From Dehalococcoidia bacterium (lineage in GTDB: Bacteria > Chloroflexota > Dehalococcoidia > Lucifugimonadales > Lucifugimonadaceae), in the NCBI GenBank assembly GCA_028278465.1, contig JANQEF010000005.1, positions 1 to 7,402 on the forward strand: a stretch of 7,402 nucleotides of DNA, read 5' to 3'. The translations under genes and the position numbers were made by a program. How positions within the stretch are numbered: position 1 is the first letter of the stretch; every line of letters begins with the position of its first letter. Positions 5,709-7,402 of this stretch are shown here, piece after piece. The notes beneath the pieces were generated by a model. It saw only the letters and a program-made list of their open reading frames with translations. It was not told the origin of the DNA and made no database searches.

Positions 5709-7402
5709 CACTCCACCTTCGCCAGCGAGATCGCCACCGGTTCGCCATCCAGGTCGAAAGCCTCGCTGGCCCCGTCGCTGATCTCATCCTCCAGGCTGAC
5801 CGAAACCGCCAGCGTCTCCTGCGCCACGTACGCTTCGTGAGCCGCAAGCGCATCGCGAACGCCGCCAGATGCCGTGACCGCCAGCCGGATCCGGTCCGAG
5901 ATGTCGAGGCCGGCGGACTTGCGAAGGTTCTGCACCACGTGCACCACCTCGCGCGCCACGCCCTCGGCCCGCAATTCCGGCGTCACCTCGGTGCTAACCG
6001 CGGCGGTGTAGCCGGCATCGGTGGCGACGGCGTATCCCTCCGCCGCGTGTCTTTCGACCAGCACCTCTTCCGGTTCGAGCGTGAAGTCGCCGAGCTCGAT
6101 CTGCTGTCCCGATTCGGCCTTCTGCGCAATCCCGGCAGCGTCGGCGTCTGCCAGGAGCTGCCTGATCTCTCCAAGCTGCTTGCCGTACTTCGGGCCAAGC
6201 GACCTCAGTTCGGGTTTGACCACGAAGCTGAGGAGCCCTCCGGAACCGCTCACATCCCGCACGCCCTTCACGTTCAGCTCGTCTGAAAGTTGCTGTTCGA
6301 TGACCGGAAGCGCGTCTCGCTCCCAGTCGTGCCGCACCTCGACCAGCAGTTCGGCAAGCGGCTGCCGGACCTTCAGCTTCGATTGCGCGCGGGCCGAGCG
6401 CCCGAGCGATGCGAGCCGGATGGCCAACTGCGTCTGTCGAGAGAGATCTTCGTCGATCAGCGACGGGACGGCTGCCGGCCAGTCCGCCAGGTGTACGGAA
6501 TCCGGCGCATCGCCGTCGACATCGGCCACGAGCTTCTGCCACATCTGCTCGGCGACGAACGGCACGAACGGCGCAAGCAGGCGAATCAGCGTCGTCAGGC
6601 TGTAGTGCAACGTCGAGTATGCAGCCGATTTGTCGGCGTCGCTCTCGCTCTTCCAGAACCGGCGGCGCGAAAGCCGCACATACCAGTTCGACAACCCGTC
6701 GACGTACTGCTCGAGCGCCTGCGCGGCGTACTCCACGCGCCAGCCTTCCATGTATTCGGTGATGCGGCTAACCAGCTGGTTGGTCTCAGAGATGATCCAG
6801 CGGTCCAGCTCGGTGAACTGTTCGGGCAACGACTCCTCGCTGCCCGGCAGGTGTTCCGAGTCGTCCGCTGTCCAGCCGTCGAGCGACGCGTAGGTGGTGA
6901 AGAACGAGAAGATGTTCCACAGTGGGATCAGGAACTGGCGACGGACCTCGTCGCCTGCGCCATAGCCGAAGTTGAGGTTCGAAGCCGGGTTGTGACGGGC
7001 GAAGGTCCAGCGCATCACATCCACACCCATCTTCTCGGCGGCATCCTCGAACCAGATGGCGTTGCCCTTCGACTTGTGCATCTCTTCGCCGTTCTCGTCG
7101 CGCATCAGCGCATAGGAGAACACGCTTTCGGTCGGCGGCTTCCCTTCCAGCGCTACGCTCATGGTGATAAGCGAGTAGAACCAGTTCCTGAACTGGCCTG
7201 GGAAGCTCTCGGAGATCCATTTGGCCGGATACCACTGCGCCCAGTGCTCGCGGTCGTGCCTGTAGCCGAGAGTTGAGAATGAGACGATGCCGGCGTCGAG
7301 CCAGGCGTTGCCGACATCCGGGATCCGGCTGACGGTCGATCCGCAGTCGGAGCAGGCGATCTTCACGGCGTCGATCCACGGCCTGTGGGGCGAGTGGCCT
7401 TC
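5708..7402 (-). CDS. ileS: Isoleucyl-tRNA synthetase, C-terminal part (5' end missing)
   Basis: The frame is open to the window edge, giving 564 C-terminal residues; the HIGH motif and most of the editing domain lie outside. IleRS charges tRNA-Ile with isoleucine. Reading from the edge, one sees HRPWIDAV, a CSDCG zinc-knuckle-like motif (7340-7354), WLDAG (7289-7303) in place of the common WFDSG, and the signature loop EMHKSKGN (7061-7084), equivalent to KMSKS with K-to-E and S-to-H changes but the second Lys kept. Next comes the anticodon-binding domain with LSNWYVRLSRRRFW (6653-6694). The C-terminus has the LGPKYGKQL and VVHVVQNLRKSAGLDISDRI stretches typical of the long, eukaryote-like type 2 IleRS (DUF5915-type tail), not the Cys-rich tail of type 1. 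The GTG at 7366 is an internal Val codon. Its 3' end overlaps the DUF2834 gene start. Confidence 0.96.
   Translation of the reverse strand, partial: EGHSPHRPWIDAVKIACSDCGSTVSRIPDVGNAWLDAGIVSFSTLGYRHDREHWAQWYPAKWISESFPGQFRNWFYSLITMSVALEGKPPTESVFSYALMRDENGEEMHKSKGNAIWFEDAAEKMGVDVMRWTFARHNPASNLNFGYGAGDEVRRQFLIPLWNIFSFFTTYASLDGWTADDSEHLPGSEESLPEQFTELDRWIISETNQLVSRITEYMEGWRVEYAAQALEQYVDGLSNWYVRLSRRRFWKSESDADKSAAYSTLHYSLTTLIRLLAPFVPFVAEQMWQKLVADVDGDAPDSVHLADWPAAVPSLIDEDLSRQTQLAIRLASLGRSARAQSKLKVRQPLAELLVEVRHDWERDALPVIEQQLSDELNVKGVRDVSGSGGLLSFVVKPELRSLGPKYGKQLGEIRQLLADADAAGIAQKAESGQQIELGDFTLEPEEVLVERHAAEGYAVATDAGYTAAVSTEVTPELRAEGVAREVVHVVQNLRKSAGLDISDRIRLAVTASGGVRDALAAHEAYVAQETLAVSVSLEDEISDGASEAFDLDGEPVAISLAKVE
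5711..5719 (-). promoter_or_regulatory. Ribosome binding site of the DUF2834 gene inside the ileS 3' end
   Basis: On the minus strand AAGGTGGAG precedes the ATG at 5708 by 2 bases and also encodes the last sense codons of ileS. It is the only convincing Shine-Dalgarno sequence before any start codon visible in this window, and it decides the ATG as start. Confidence 0.6.

Noticed and set aside
6290..7276. Long open frame of 328 residues on the plus strand, antisense to ileS
   Set aside because: The minus strand is clear IleRS with conserved motifs throughout this interval. The antisense frame is a by-product of GC-rich third positions, and its Arg/Val/Glu-rich translation resembles no family.

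Overview
This 7.4-kb window is GC-rich chromosomal DNA from a bacterium. It holds six recognisable protein genes, two of them cut by the window edges, plus one possible small hypothetical gene. There is no sign of phage, IS element, CRISPR, tRNA or rRNA. Three features point loosely to Chloroflexota, perhaps a SAR202/Dehalococcoidia-like lineage: an IleRS with the unusual EMHKSKGN signature loop, a MetF protein fused to a MetV-type cysteine-rich domain beside an AcsE-like methyltransferase, and plus-strand genes without Shine-Dalgarno sequences. This assignment is an inference from family resemblance, not something the sequence proves.

Left part, plus strand (1-2113): the 3' part of a methylenetetrahydrofolate reductase ends in an eight-cysteine MetV-like domain. 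After a 137-bp gap containing a strong hairpin comes a pterin-binding methyltransferase related to AcsE and the MetH pterin domain. Together they make a plausible route for methyl groups: methylene-THF to methyl-THF, then to a corrinoid protein, or the reverse during demethylation. No corrinoid protein is visible here.

Middle (2114-5341): a 369-bp interval carries a possible small membrane protein on the minus strand, convergent with the methyltransferase, and a good sigma70-like promoter reading right. Next come a YihY/BrkB-family inner-membrane protein and then a 562-residue GT-C-type membrane glycosyltransferase with a C-terminal soluble domain. Both are on the plus strand and separated by 129 bp.

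Right part, minus strand (5373-7402): the C-terminal 564 residues of isoleucyl-tRNA synthetase are followed, through a TGATG stop/start overlap, by a 111-residue DUF2834 membrane protein. This pair converges on the glycosyltransferase gene with only 31 bp between the stop codons.

No clearly new biological system is visible. The points most worth a second look are the one-carbon gene pair, including an enlarged N-terminal region in the methyltransferase, and the altered catalytic loop of IleRS. The rest looks like ordinary core and near-core genome.
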